From: Notospermus geniculatus
Taxonomy: Eukaryota; Nemertea; Pilidiophora; Heteronemertea; Lineidae
Direction: 5' to 3'
DNA: 64,000 nt
Assembly: GCA_002633025.1 (NCBI GenBank)
Contig: NMRB01000094.1
Coordinates: 350,032 to 414,031 of the forward strand
Every line of letters starts with the position of its first letter. The stretch's first letter is position 1. Positions 46,413 through 55,801 of this stretch are shown piece by piece. The translations under genes and the position numbers were made by a program. The notes under the pieces are model-generated. The model made no database searches. It worked only from the letters and a program-made list of their open reading frames with translations, and was not told where the DNA came from.

Positions 46413-46657
46413 AGATAATGTATCGCGACTTCATTGTTTACATTTAATGTTTGAACATGGATGTTTACATTATGTTCTTTTGGACTTTTGGGACATGCCA
46501 ACCCACCAAATTCAATATTTCAGTATCAAAAGAATTTCTGGAGGGGCATGCCACCAACAAATTACTCATAAGACAAAGAAAGACTGGACATAAACAAACA
46601 AAATGTAAATAAACAATGATTTTCGTGGCCCGCGAAAATATCCGTGATACATTATCT
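46413..46657. mobile_element. TTAA-flanked MITE (245 bp)
   Basis: TIR AGATAATGTATC(A)CG at both ends, flanked by TTAA (46409-46412 and 46658-46661). The body matches, in reverse, the remnant at 26056 (ATTTTCGTGGCCCGCGAAAA against TTTTCGCGGGCCACGAAAAT). Confidence 0.8.
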
Positions 46658-46661
46658 TTAA

Positions 46662-47306
46662 GCCATCGCGATAGCGTTCAGTTTCATCAACCCCTGCGGT
46701 AAACACGAAACCGGCCGAGTCGGAAGCTGTCAAAGAACTCGCGTCGTATTGATGCCGGATGCACTGCACTTAGGAACAGCCTACATGTACGTCGGAATCA
46801 AACCCTACGGAAACTATCGCATCATCCTGTGTCAAAGTAACGGTGTGCGCAGTGAATCGCGGAAATGGCTGCCGGAGGTACGGCGACGATTTGCTCTGCT
46901 CTGCTCCTAAAAAATGTGCACGTAAGACCCAGTCTAGGCACGGTGGAGTCATCTTCATGTACAGCGATTTCGAAAAAAAACACAACCCACGGCAGAATAC
47001 CAAACTGCTACGTTTGCCTTCATTGTCAGAAGTAGATTTGTTTGCGATCATTTTCCTTCCAACATTTAACTTTTTCTTTAAAAAACATCATCAGCAATGA
47101 GAAACGTGATGTCAGAATAGCTACAACCGTGCATAGATAACGTGCTTGCCTACTCTTCATAATGCTAGTATTTAAGTAGTCTGAGCTAAATCGGAAGTAA
47201 CATCAGTACCATTCGTGGTTCTATTCTAAACTCCATTAACCAGCTCACGTGTCGCATTTATCCCCTGTCGTGAACGATTGTGTCGGAGACCACCGTGTGC
47301 ATTTAA
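46662..47306. other. intergenic, no gene recognised
   Basis: Small open frames on both strands around 46770-47100 have no recognisable domain. No repeat is supported. Confidence 0.4.
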
Positions 47307-47819
47307 ATTTCGGATTTTCTAGATGGAACTCGAGAGGACAGAATGTCCCATTTCACATCAGCGTCCAGCGTCTCCATACGGCTTATGCTACTGAATGCAG
47401 CCTGGTTGATTAAATCGCCGTGATGAGATGTCGACCGACAGCACTCAGAAGTCTTCGAGTGCCGCCGTATGCTAACGGCAGAGCCAGAGTATTTCAACTC
47501 TCTTTCCAATATGGTCGGTGCCATCTCGAATTCGGTGATCGTGGTCTAGGGATTCTGCAAAGCATATATGTCTAAGTCAGGGCTGGGTTGTTCAAAACAC
47601 CGTTTGTGCCATTTTGGCGTTACCTCTAATGTGGCGTTATCTTCAATGGGCTCAACTGATGGCGATAACGCCAAGATAGCAGTAACGTCAGACAAATACA
47701 TGTAGCGGGTCCAGACCTCTACGATAAACTCGATCTTAATTTCTATGGCTTGTACATTGGACTTTGCTGGAAAGTACACATTCTACGCTTCAGTACGAGT
47801 ACGAGTACTTGCTAGAGTG
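47307..47819 (+). repeat. tandem block, unit 1, ending at an N
   Basis: Starts ATTTCGGATTTTCTAGATGG and ends CTTGCTAGAGTG. Unit 2 follows immediately after a single N at 47820. The units differ by a few substitutions and small indels (for example about 20 bp extra around 47681-47703). Confidence 0.8.
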
Positions 47820-47820
47820 N

Positions 47821-48324
47821 ATTTCGGATTTTCTAGATGGAACTCGAGAGGGCAGAATGTCCCATTTCACATCAGCGTCCAGCGTCTCCATACGGCTTAT
47901 GCTACTGAATGCAGCCTGGTTGATTAAATCGCCGTGATGAGATGTCGACCGACAGCACTCAGAAGTCTTCGAGTGCCGCCGTATGCTAACGGCAGAGCCA
48001 GAGTATTTCAACTCTCTTTCCAATATGGTCGGTGCCATCTCGAATTCGGTGATCGTGGTCTAGGGATTCTGCAAAGCATATATGTCTAAGTCAGGGCTGG
48101 GTTGTTCAAAACACCGTTTATGCCATTTTGGCGTTACCTATAATGTGGCGTTATCTTCAATGGGCTCAACTGATGGCGATAACGCCAAGATAGCAGTAGC
48201 GGGTCCAGATCTCTACGATGAACTCGATCTTAATTTCTATGGCTTGTACTGTACATTGGACTTTGCTGGAAAGTACACATTCTACGCTTCAGTACGAGTA
48301 CGAGTACATGTACTTGCTAGAGTG
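47821..48324 (+). repeat. tandem block, unit 2
   Basis: Same start and end words as unit 1. The N at the junction and the low divergence allow either a true tandem duplication or two haplotypes placed side by side in assembly. Confidence 0.8.
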
Positions 48325-48708
48325 CCAGTACACTGCCAGAGCGCCAGTATTCTCTTCATGAGTACACTAAAACAATTGTACTCCCGTAGCACTAGTACTC
48401 TCTACCATACCCCAGTACTCGCTCTGCTGCACGTAGCCTTACAACGGCAGAATCAGAATAATGTATAGCCACCCAAGAACAATTACCAATACATCTAAAG
48501 CCTAACTAAGGTAACAAGTACGATAGAGCCATTTTTCGCTAAGTTCGTCGTACACGTACCCAACACATCTGGGTAACTGACCCTGCTGAAACATTACTAA
48601 GATGAAAAGAAAGACACAGCCTTGTTTTGTAACCTACACCATACCAACACATTCAGGGTAACTGACCCTGTCTCTATACAACTACATATAACTTTGTTCC
48701 CTCCTGAG

Positions 48709-49502
48709 ATGAAAGGTCGTGTCAAACTACTGTTATGGATAGCGTTGCTAACAAAGATTAGTCCAGCGAGGATAGAACGCTTTCCTGGTAAGCTTCGGCG
48801 TCACTATCCATCTAACATGTCGAAGTTAGCACCAAGGGGACTGTACCTCCTCAGATGAGACGCACTATGGATGCGGTGTCGTGTTCGCCGTGAATACGGG
48901 TCATGTTGCCTGCTAGTCTGTTCGTGTGCTACAGGGTCGGATCCAGGGGGGGGGCGTACCCCCAGACCCCCCTTTGGGCTTCATGCTCTCAGTAATCACC
49001 ACCTCCGGCGAGCTACACCCCCCCCTTCTGTCAACCCTGGATCCGACCCTGTGCTTCCTCAATGCTTCTCCTGAAGTTGCGTATTACAATCAGAAAACGG
49101 AACAAACTTGTCAACAGCCAATCAACGGGCAGTTCGGTGGGCTACCCCATGACGTCATTTATGACTGGTAAGTCCTGTCTTTTCGAGTCAAGCTGAGTAC
49201 ATCGCTCTGGATCTCCAGTGCAGTGCAAACCGGTTCGAATTAAGCAGTGGTAACTCTCTAGGTGGCAGTACCGTGCCTCCTTATGGATCTCAACATTCAG
49301 CGGTGCTGCCATCTATGGCCCCGGGACAACTCCTACCTGCGTCTGCGGTAATAGGCCCACAAAGCCCGTTTGCATTCCAACGCGGAGAAAAGTAACTCCA
49401 TCAAGCCATAAAACGCTTATCGAATCGCAAGTGTCCGACCCACACAATTTCCCCAACATGAATGGCATCGAATTTTTTACTGGGGTGTTATTGACATATT
49501 GA
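48709..49502 (+). CDS. small secreted protein of unknown family (136 aa, three exons)
   Basis: Exons 48709-48787, 49077-49167 and 49262-49502. Phases 1 and 2 match, total 411 bp, stop TGA. Exon 1 encodes a signal peptide (MKGRVKLLLWIALLTKI, then SPARIERFP). Exon 2 reads VAYYNQKTEQTCQQPINGQF and continues GGLPHDVIYDW. Exon 3 begins WQYRASLWISTFSGAAIYGP, followed by GTTPTCVCGN, a basic stretch (PTRRKVTPSSHK) and ends GVLLTY. The mature part has four cysteines (one CQQP, one CVC pair, one more) and aromatic-rich strands. AATAAA lies about 60 bp after the stop. The donors are GTAAGC and GTAAGT. Intron 1 contains the GGATCC repeat at 48931-49052, whose right end abuts the acceptor tract of exon 2. 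I recognise no family. An alternative donor at 49348 (G|GTAATA) would allow more exons. Confidence 0.45.
48931..49052. mobile_element. short TIR element (GGGTCGGATCCAGG ends)
   Basis: CAGGGTCGGATCCAGG at the left and CCTGGATCCGACCCTG at the right, with G- and C-runs inside and a CCACCTCCGGCGAGCTACAC core. Relatives lie at 9423-9513 and, more distantly, at the GC-rich GGATCC repeats. Confidence 0.75.
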
Positions 49503-50092
49503 ATGTGTAATTACCTCGTTTAGGAAATATTTGCATCAATGGCTTGCCTTCTAATTTCAAAATAAACGCTGACTGTTTTTACAAAGAATGCTGATCTCAC
49601 GATCAGATCCTACGATAATAACGTGTTCGGCCATTTTCAGATAATTGTCTCTAATTCAGGCAAATCGACAGTGATATACGCTATGCTTAATGGGACCTGA
49701 AATGTTGCACTTGGTAACGCGTTTCTAGTATCCACTGAGACACTACAGTGTGCACAGTACTTCGTTAACCTGTTCCTGGTTTCACGTACAAACAGATGAA
49801 CTCTAACGCTGTTTTCTCTCAATTTGCCTTGTCGAAATCAATCACTATGATCTAACGAGATAGTCTTCTGGGATCTTATGTCTGTGAAAAACTTGCAGGT
49901 GGTTCTTGCAAGCATTCCTGCTAGTTAGCAATACATACACTGAGAGCGCAAAACGCACTGTATCGCATATCCTTGTTGGTGATCACCTGAAATGGACTGA
50001 CGCAACTTTCATTGGCCTGACTGTGAAGTGGTCTTATGTGCTGGGATTTTGACCTAATTTCGTGACCTATTTGTGGAGGTCATATTCTGGCC

Positions 50093-50159
50093 ATGGAGTT
50101 CATAAGGATTCTAATCTTTCTGATCGCAGCCATCGAGATTAGCTGTGACATATATCCTC
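50093..50159 (+). CDS. signal-peptide first exon, unknown protein
   Basis: ATG 50093 opens MEFIRILIFLIAAIEISCDI, then YP, with a phase-1 donor C|GTAAGT at 50160. This is a textbook signal peptide with a good splice donor. One in-phase continuation is an acceptor TGACTTTCAG ending at 50569, followed by about 30 codons (RSGRGEKSWDLRRKGL) to a stop near 50663. That would give a peptide of about 54 aa with a dibasic site, but this length is close to chance. Other downstream exons may have been missed. Confidence 0.3.
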
Positions 50160-50295
50160 GTAAGTATGACTCTAGTCAGTGTTCCCGGCCCAACCACTGC
50201 GGTCAGACCACGCCCTCAGATGAGGATTTCCCCGGCTAGGCGCGTTGGTCTCCCGTCACCACAGTTAGCAACGTTGTATACATGTTTAGGCTAGA

Positions 50296-50480
50296 CCAGG
50301 CGCGGATCCAAGGGGGGCGCACCGGCGCACGCCCCCCCCCCCCGCCTTTCGGCCAACAAATCTGTAAAAATCGACCGAGTAATTCGGAAATTTGGAGTAA
50401 ATCATTGAAATTCACCGCAGATTTCAATGTTTCTACCCAGTGCGCCCCCTCTTTTCCGAAATCGTGGATCCGCCCCTGGG
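50296..50480 (+). repeat. GC-rich dispersed repeat (GCGCGGATCCAAGG to GGATCCGCCCCTGGG)
   Basis: Third copy of the family at 27280 and 34482. The ends GGCGCGGATCCAAGGGGGGC and GTGGATCCGCCCCTGGG are complementary, and the interior has a 13-base C run and TCTGTAAAAATCGACCGAG. Confidence 0.7.
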
Positions 50481-50699
50481 CTAGACTGTCGATGTTGGGG
50501 TGATCTAATTCAATTTGCAGACACAAAAATCTTCGGTTTGTTTAACTTCGTAGAAACGTGACTTTCAGGTCGAAGCGGAAGGGGAGAAAAAAGCTGGGAT
50601 TTGAGGAGAAAAGGCTTGGTGCCTTTCTGTGAAGAGGGGAAATTCGGAAACCTTCAATTTTCATAAAATTTTAGACAGACTCCAAGGTTTAATTTTGGA

Positions 50700-51035
50700 C
50701 CCAACAAAGTAGGGAGTGATGACAACAACAAAGTAGGCAGTCAACAACAGAGTAGGCAGTCAACAAAAAAGTAGTCAGTAGTCAACAACAAAGTAGGCAG
50801 TCAACAACAAAGTAGGCAGTCAACAACAAAGTAGTCAGTAGTCAACAACAAAGTAGGCAGTCAACAGCAAAGTAGGCAGTCAATAACAAAGTAGGCAGTC
50901 AACAACAGAGTAGGCAGTCAACACAAAGACTAAGCAATCAACAACAGAGTAGGCAGTCAACAACAAAGTAGGCAGTCGACAACAAAGTAGGCAGTCGACA
51001 ACAAAGTAGGCAGTCAACAACAAAATAGGGAGCAA
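50700..51035 (+). repeat. 19-bp minisatellite (GTAGGCAGTCAACAACAAA)
   Basis: About 16-17 units of AAAGTAGGCAGTCAACAAC. Variant units of 23 bp with AGTAGTCAGTAGTC alternate with the standard unit in the first half. An array this regular is likely to vary between individuals. Confidence 0.9.
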
Positions 51036-51421
51036 GACTGCACATAGCAGTTTTGTGTTACGCCTTTAGAAACATTTTAGGGTTTTCATGCTCCGTAATT
51101 ACTACATAGTTCTATAGTTATTGCTATAGTTACTACATTAGTTCTATAGTTACTACTATGGTTATATTACACCGCACCTGTAATACTTCGATATCGTGCA
51201 GCACAGATCGTGGCTAATTAGTCTGAACGTTTGATAGGCGACCAATTTAATTAATAATAGAAGATTTATTTCAAATTTCGGAAAAGCCACTCGTTTCACT
51301 TCACCGATTTTTATTGATGGGTGACTAACATGGATGCAATAAGTGCATTTAATTGCATTTGATTTATTAGGCATATTGCAACATTTCGCGTTCTAGTTGA
51401 CTGGGTATTTCAAATGGCAAA

Positions 51422-51582
51422 CAGGGGCTGGTTGCACAAAAGTTGAAAAGATAAAAGTTTGTTAATTTAATTTTTCCTGTTAAAATCCTAACTTAGTTTT
51501 AACTTACAAAACTAACATTTTGGGATAAGTTAACACCAAGATAAACTAACAGTGATTTTTAACTTTTGCGCAACCGGCCCCT
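51422..51582. mobile_element. foldback MITE, GGGGCCGGTTGCACAA family (161 bp)
   Basis: CAGGGGCTGGTTGCACAAAA pairs with TTTTGCGCAACCGGCCCCTG; the interior carries AGTTTGTTAATTT/AAACTAACA-type pairing. Confidence 0.8.
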
Positions 51583-52016
51583 GATGTGATATCTGCCAGT
51601 GTTTCCATGTGCCAGTGTTTCCATTTATCGTTTGGGAAACGCTTGCAGAACGATCGAAACGTTTACAATTAGTGTTCGCCCACTGTCAAGACGTGGCTTC
51701 TTCCGTCCGAAAAGAGTAGGGGAACACTCACAGATGCGAACATTCAAAAACGTTACACCGGCACAACTAACGTCACCACGTGGCGCTGCAAACGATGATT
51801 GTGACCGAATTTCTCTTTTCTGACGTTCTGGCCTGAAAACAACCAATTTGTTTTGGTCGCATGAAAATAAAATTCACATCATCCTGTCTCGATAAAAATG
51901 TCTTCAATCTCATTGCTTTTTTCCTAAAAACGAAAAGATTGGATGGCGATAAAGTCTATGTTTTTGTAGTCATTAATTCAATTTATCTTTAAACTGCTCG
52001 TAAACATTTGAGAATA

Positions 52017-52166
52017 GGGAGGTTTAGAAATCAAACGATAAACGTAAAGTTTACGACAACGTTATTTTTCATACTACACATTCACGAGATTTTATATTGC
52101 ATTTTCCGTACAAAAATTACGTTGTCGTTAACGTGTGCGTTTATCGTTTGATTTCTAAACCTCCCC
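52017..52166. mobile_element. TIR MITE (GGGAGGTTTAGAAATCAAAC)
   Basis: Perfect 28-bp ends: GGGAGGTTTAGAAATCAAAC extending to GATAAACG, and the complement at 52139-52166. A second inner pair ACGACAACGT/ACGTTGTCGT is present. 150 bp, non-coding. Confidence 0.85.
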
Positions 52167-52539
52167 ATTGTAACGCCGAAACCGAACAGCCATCGACCGA
52201 GTTGCACTCAGTTCGTTTCCGAGCACAGCGGGAGGCGAGGAATATCGTGATTATCACAGCAGGTTAAGGACAAGCAGAGTACATTGTGATATTGACGAAT
52301 GCTACTTGTGCCCAACACTTTATTATATCGTGTTATTGTCTTGGTTCTTAATTGCAATCGGCCATCAGGCCGTGATGATGTTGGGCAACCGTTTGTTTGA
52401 GTTCAGCCCAAAAGTTGCATTTGGCTATCTGACTAGAAAGGTGTGGGTGGTCAGAAGAGGTTGCCCAATGCCCAATGGGGATCAAAACTACGGTAGAGGG
52501 TAGCACAATCGTAACCACTTCCTATACAATGGACTTTCA

Positions 52540-53337
52540 ATGTCATTTTCATTTCACCACTAGTTTTCACCACTAGTGACACCTGCATTGTTGGGGAATT
52601 ATTTCCCGTGCCTACATTCAACTCCGCCATTCCGTCATCACAGGGAGGATGGCCAACTGAATGATTTGCCTCACTCAACACGACAGTGTACCAAAAGCAG
52701 TTAAAAATAGAGCTGTTACATGAATTGATCGTATTCCCCCTGATCAGCAGTGGAGGGACTACAGAAGTATAGATCAGTTTCTGTATTTCTCCCCAATCTT
52801 ATCGACGGCACGTTCATCGTAAGACAATGGACGCCCTTTGTGTGGGGAGGAGCAGTCAGCCGCGCATATTGCCAACAGATGGCAGCAAAGTTCTAGCGGA
52901 CCAATGTACAGGAAAATCTACGTGATTGCTGCTCGATCAATAATGACTGGGTCCGCTACATTGAATTGGGCCGTAGTGACACCTATTTGTCAACTCGCTG
53001 ACAGCTCCTATTGATCAGGACCTGGATGTCACTTTCATTTCAATAGTTTTCACCACTAGTGACACCTATTGAGGCAGTGGGTTATGGTCGTCATTCGTAG
53101 ACATGTTGGGGAATGATTTCCCATGCGTGCATTCAACTCCGCCATTCCGTCATCACAGGGAAGATGGCCAACTGAATGATTTGCCTCACTCTACACGACA
53201 GTGTACCAAGCATTTAAAAATAGAGCTGTTACATGAATCGATCATATTCCCCCTGATCAGCAGTGGAGGGACTACAGAAGTATAGATCAGTTTCTGTATT
53301 TCTCCCCAATCTTATCGACGGCACGTTCATCGTAAGT
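52540..53337 (+). repeat. direct repeat of about 300 bp (52540-52824 and 53029-53337)
   Basis: Both units contain TTCACCACTAGTGACACCT, ACTCCGCCATTCCGTCATCA, GAGCTGTTACATGAAT and GGCACGTTCATCGTAAG. Divergence is a few percent, apart from a 40-bp length difference near 53070. The 200 bp between them contains segments related to 33890-34040. Confidence 0.8.
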
Positions 53338-54001
53338 CAACGTCAGTGCCTTTACTGCGAGAATCAGACATTGTACCTGCTAAAACAATAGATAACCTGA
53401 TTCGTTCGTTAATGCAGGTGGTGTTTCGTTTTTGTTAGAAAGGTAGGCACCTATCGAAAAAGAACGAATATAGACTAAGGAACACAAAGATAGTACGACC
53501 TGGCATTAGGCCTATAGAGTTTAGGCAAAGCCCGAAACTCCAACGCGAACGTCTATCCTTCAGTTCGGTGCTCCCTTCGTTGCATCCAACGATGGGATTA
53601 GCGTGCGCCTTGGCGTTTATTTTATTTATTCAATTTATTTATAGTGGATGCCGCGGTAAGAATTACCATTATGGCTATCCACTACATACAATAACATTAC
53701 AAGTGTGAGATGACGGATACAGAGAATTAAATAAGGAAACAAAAGGAGGAAGCTGAAGAATAAAAGCTGAGCGCTGTTCGAAATAATAATAGGTGTTGGC
53801 GTTTCGGGGGCTTTGCGAAAATTCTCTATTGCTTGGTTATGGTGTGGGAACTTGGACCAGGGATTCAGCATAAAGCGAGGAGCCTTTTTAATGTGCATAA
53901 TACTAATGTATTCCAGAGTGTTTTTCTTGGTTACGTCTGTTGATGACATTTGGTATTGTGCTAAAAGCCACACTGAAGGAACTGGGTTTAGTGGGCACTA
54001 G
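53338..54001. mobile_element. interrupted foldback related to 44127-44393
   Basis: 53513-53605 (CTATAGAGTTTAGGCAAAGC, CCAACGCGAACGTCTATCC) and 53795-53829 (GGCGTTTCGGGGGCTTTGCG) are the two parts of a GTTTTCGCAAAGCCC-type foldback. Between them, 53610-53790 is foreign AT-rich DNA with a TTATTTATT start. No gene is supported here. Confidence 0.65.
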
Positions 54002-54689
54002 TATCTGTATCTAGAGGCCTATAGGTGTTCGCAGGCTCTCACAATGGAAACATGGTAACAAGCTTCAAGTTGGTTTCTCGAGAATAAGTGTAAGACGAAA
54101 ACCGCCAATATGCCTGTGAGCTAAGAATTTTTCAGCTACATGTACATGTAGCTCTTGTTCTATTATTCTATTTACGACCAACAAACACAGGGATTACAGC
54201 TCAAGGGGAACAGATTGTCTGCTCCTTACTTCCTGAGAGAGAATTGCTTTTCTCCTTTCTACGTTATCTTCTCTGCAATCGCCAGGCCTCAGTGTCTACT
54301 GTATTTGACTAAACTAACAAGTGGAAACACCTTTCAAAAATAAAAGCCTCCAAGAAAAGGCAGTCGAGTCTATTGTAGTTCATATTCAGCATGCTTTGAA
54401 TATTTCATCAGAAGGATATGCAAAACAAGGCTACTAGCAATTAAATGTACTATTAAAGAAAGCAACAGAATGCTCTCGCAATATATGTATTCAATTTCCT
54501 AGGCTTGTTATCGACTGCCAGTGATATAATAAATGACTTCGGTATAGGCCTAAAGCAAAAGAAACCTTGTTACTAAAGGTATTCATTTGAATGCATATTG
54601 TTCAAGCTAATAATTGATACCGGTAACTACTTTAATAGCAACTTTGCAGTCGTCTTCTGCAGGCAATGTATTTTCCGCTTTGACACAAT

Positions 54690-54932
54690 AGCCGTGGTTA
54701 CACTACATAGAAATCCCCGGGTTTTTTGACACCCGGGTCTAGCCCGGCTCTGAAAAATCCCTCCTGAGGCCCGGTGCCCGTCAACACTACTCAAATTTTG
54801 TGACGGGGACCTAAATTAAGCCCTCCAAAACCCGTTCGAGCTCGGAGGGGATTATTACACCGCGTTTTTAACAGGTGTGGACAGAAAAAACCCGGGTTCG
54901 ACACGGGTTTTTTATGTAGTGTAACAAGGGCT
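54690..54932. mobile_element. MITE (243 bp) specific to unit 1
   Basis: Ends AGCCGTGGTTACACTACATA and TATGTAGTGTAACAAGGGCT are complementary, and AAT flanks both sides (54687-54689, 54933-54935). Unit 2 has a single AAT (GACAGAATGTTAC, about 60597). The interior is rich in CCCGGGTTTTTT-like motifs. The 3-bp duplication suggests a PIF/Harbinger-like origin, although the usual target there is TWA. Confidence 0.8.
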
Positions 54933-55404
54933 AATGTTACTAGGCAGTAAAAGAGTTACTATTAACTGCTTCCTGCCTTTATCTTTTGGAAACAAGGTCG
55001 TAAACGTGTAAACAATACGGCAAAGAAATGCATAAGTCAAGGAGCTACGATGCTCACTACTTTCAACCTTTGCTGTATTCTTTATCTTTGGTGATAGTTC
55101 AAACATTACTTTCTGAATAAGACAAAGTGTCCATGGGTACTGAAATCGTATATCAATGCTAATTTTCTCTTTGTGCTACTTTCATGTTTTTCCTTCTGAT
55201 GTTCAAAGCGTTTGGAACGTCTCAGGGAAAGTTTGTGTCGGCGTTCTTTCTGTGACTTCGATTCCGTAATATCAGATGTCTGATCCGTTAACCTTTCGCC
55301 TTAACTTTGTAATACGATGCAGATCACGTTGCAATATACTCATAAAACACAATTATTTTACCTTATGGTTGACGATCAGTAAGCAAGGTGCGATATTTCC
55401 AATT

Positions 55405-55500
55405 ATAGGGGTCTTTTACTTGCCCTTGCAAAGGCAAAGGTGGAGTATACATGTAAGTTACTACGGCTTAAAGCGAACTGATCGTGCCAGTCAAGGTGTC
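55405..55500 (-). repeat. SINE-like remnant (GGTCTTTTACTTGCCCTTGC)
   Basis: Shares GGTCTTTTACTTGCCCTTGC with remnants at 20325, 21280 and 61078, and with the reverse of the SINE body at 2480 (GGGCAAGTAAAAGACC). An old fragment of that SINE family. Confidence 0.55.
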
Positions 55501-55646
55501 TGAATAGAGAATCAAACGCCGCCATCTTGAATCGATTACTTTACTCACATCGGGAATTTATTGCCTACTAAGACCACATTTACGCAGCTGCTGTGGCTTT
55601 GCTGCCTTCGAATAGCATTTAGAACAAGGTCAATTGCAAATCTTAA

Positions 55647-55801
55647 AGGGCCTCTAGAGGCAGCTCGCCATTAGGCTACTATCAGTACCGGTTCTTCCGC
55701 CAGGCGGCGCCACTTTAACGTAATAATCACTAGTACGAGGTATTCAACCTGGGTTTTCCCCGTGGTTTTCCCCTGCCATGCTGGCTGCCTCTAGAGGCCC
55801 T
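55647..55801. mobile_element. TTAA-flanked MITE (155 bp) specific to unit 1
   Basis: TIR AGGGCCTCTAGAGGCAGC at both ends; TTAA at 55643-55646 and 55802-55805. Unit 2 reads ATCTTAACTTACC with a single TTAA (about 61308). This gives a precise filled and empty pair. Confidence 0.9.
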
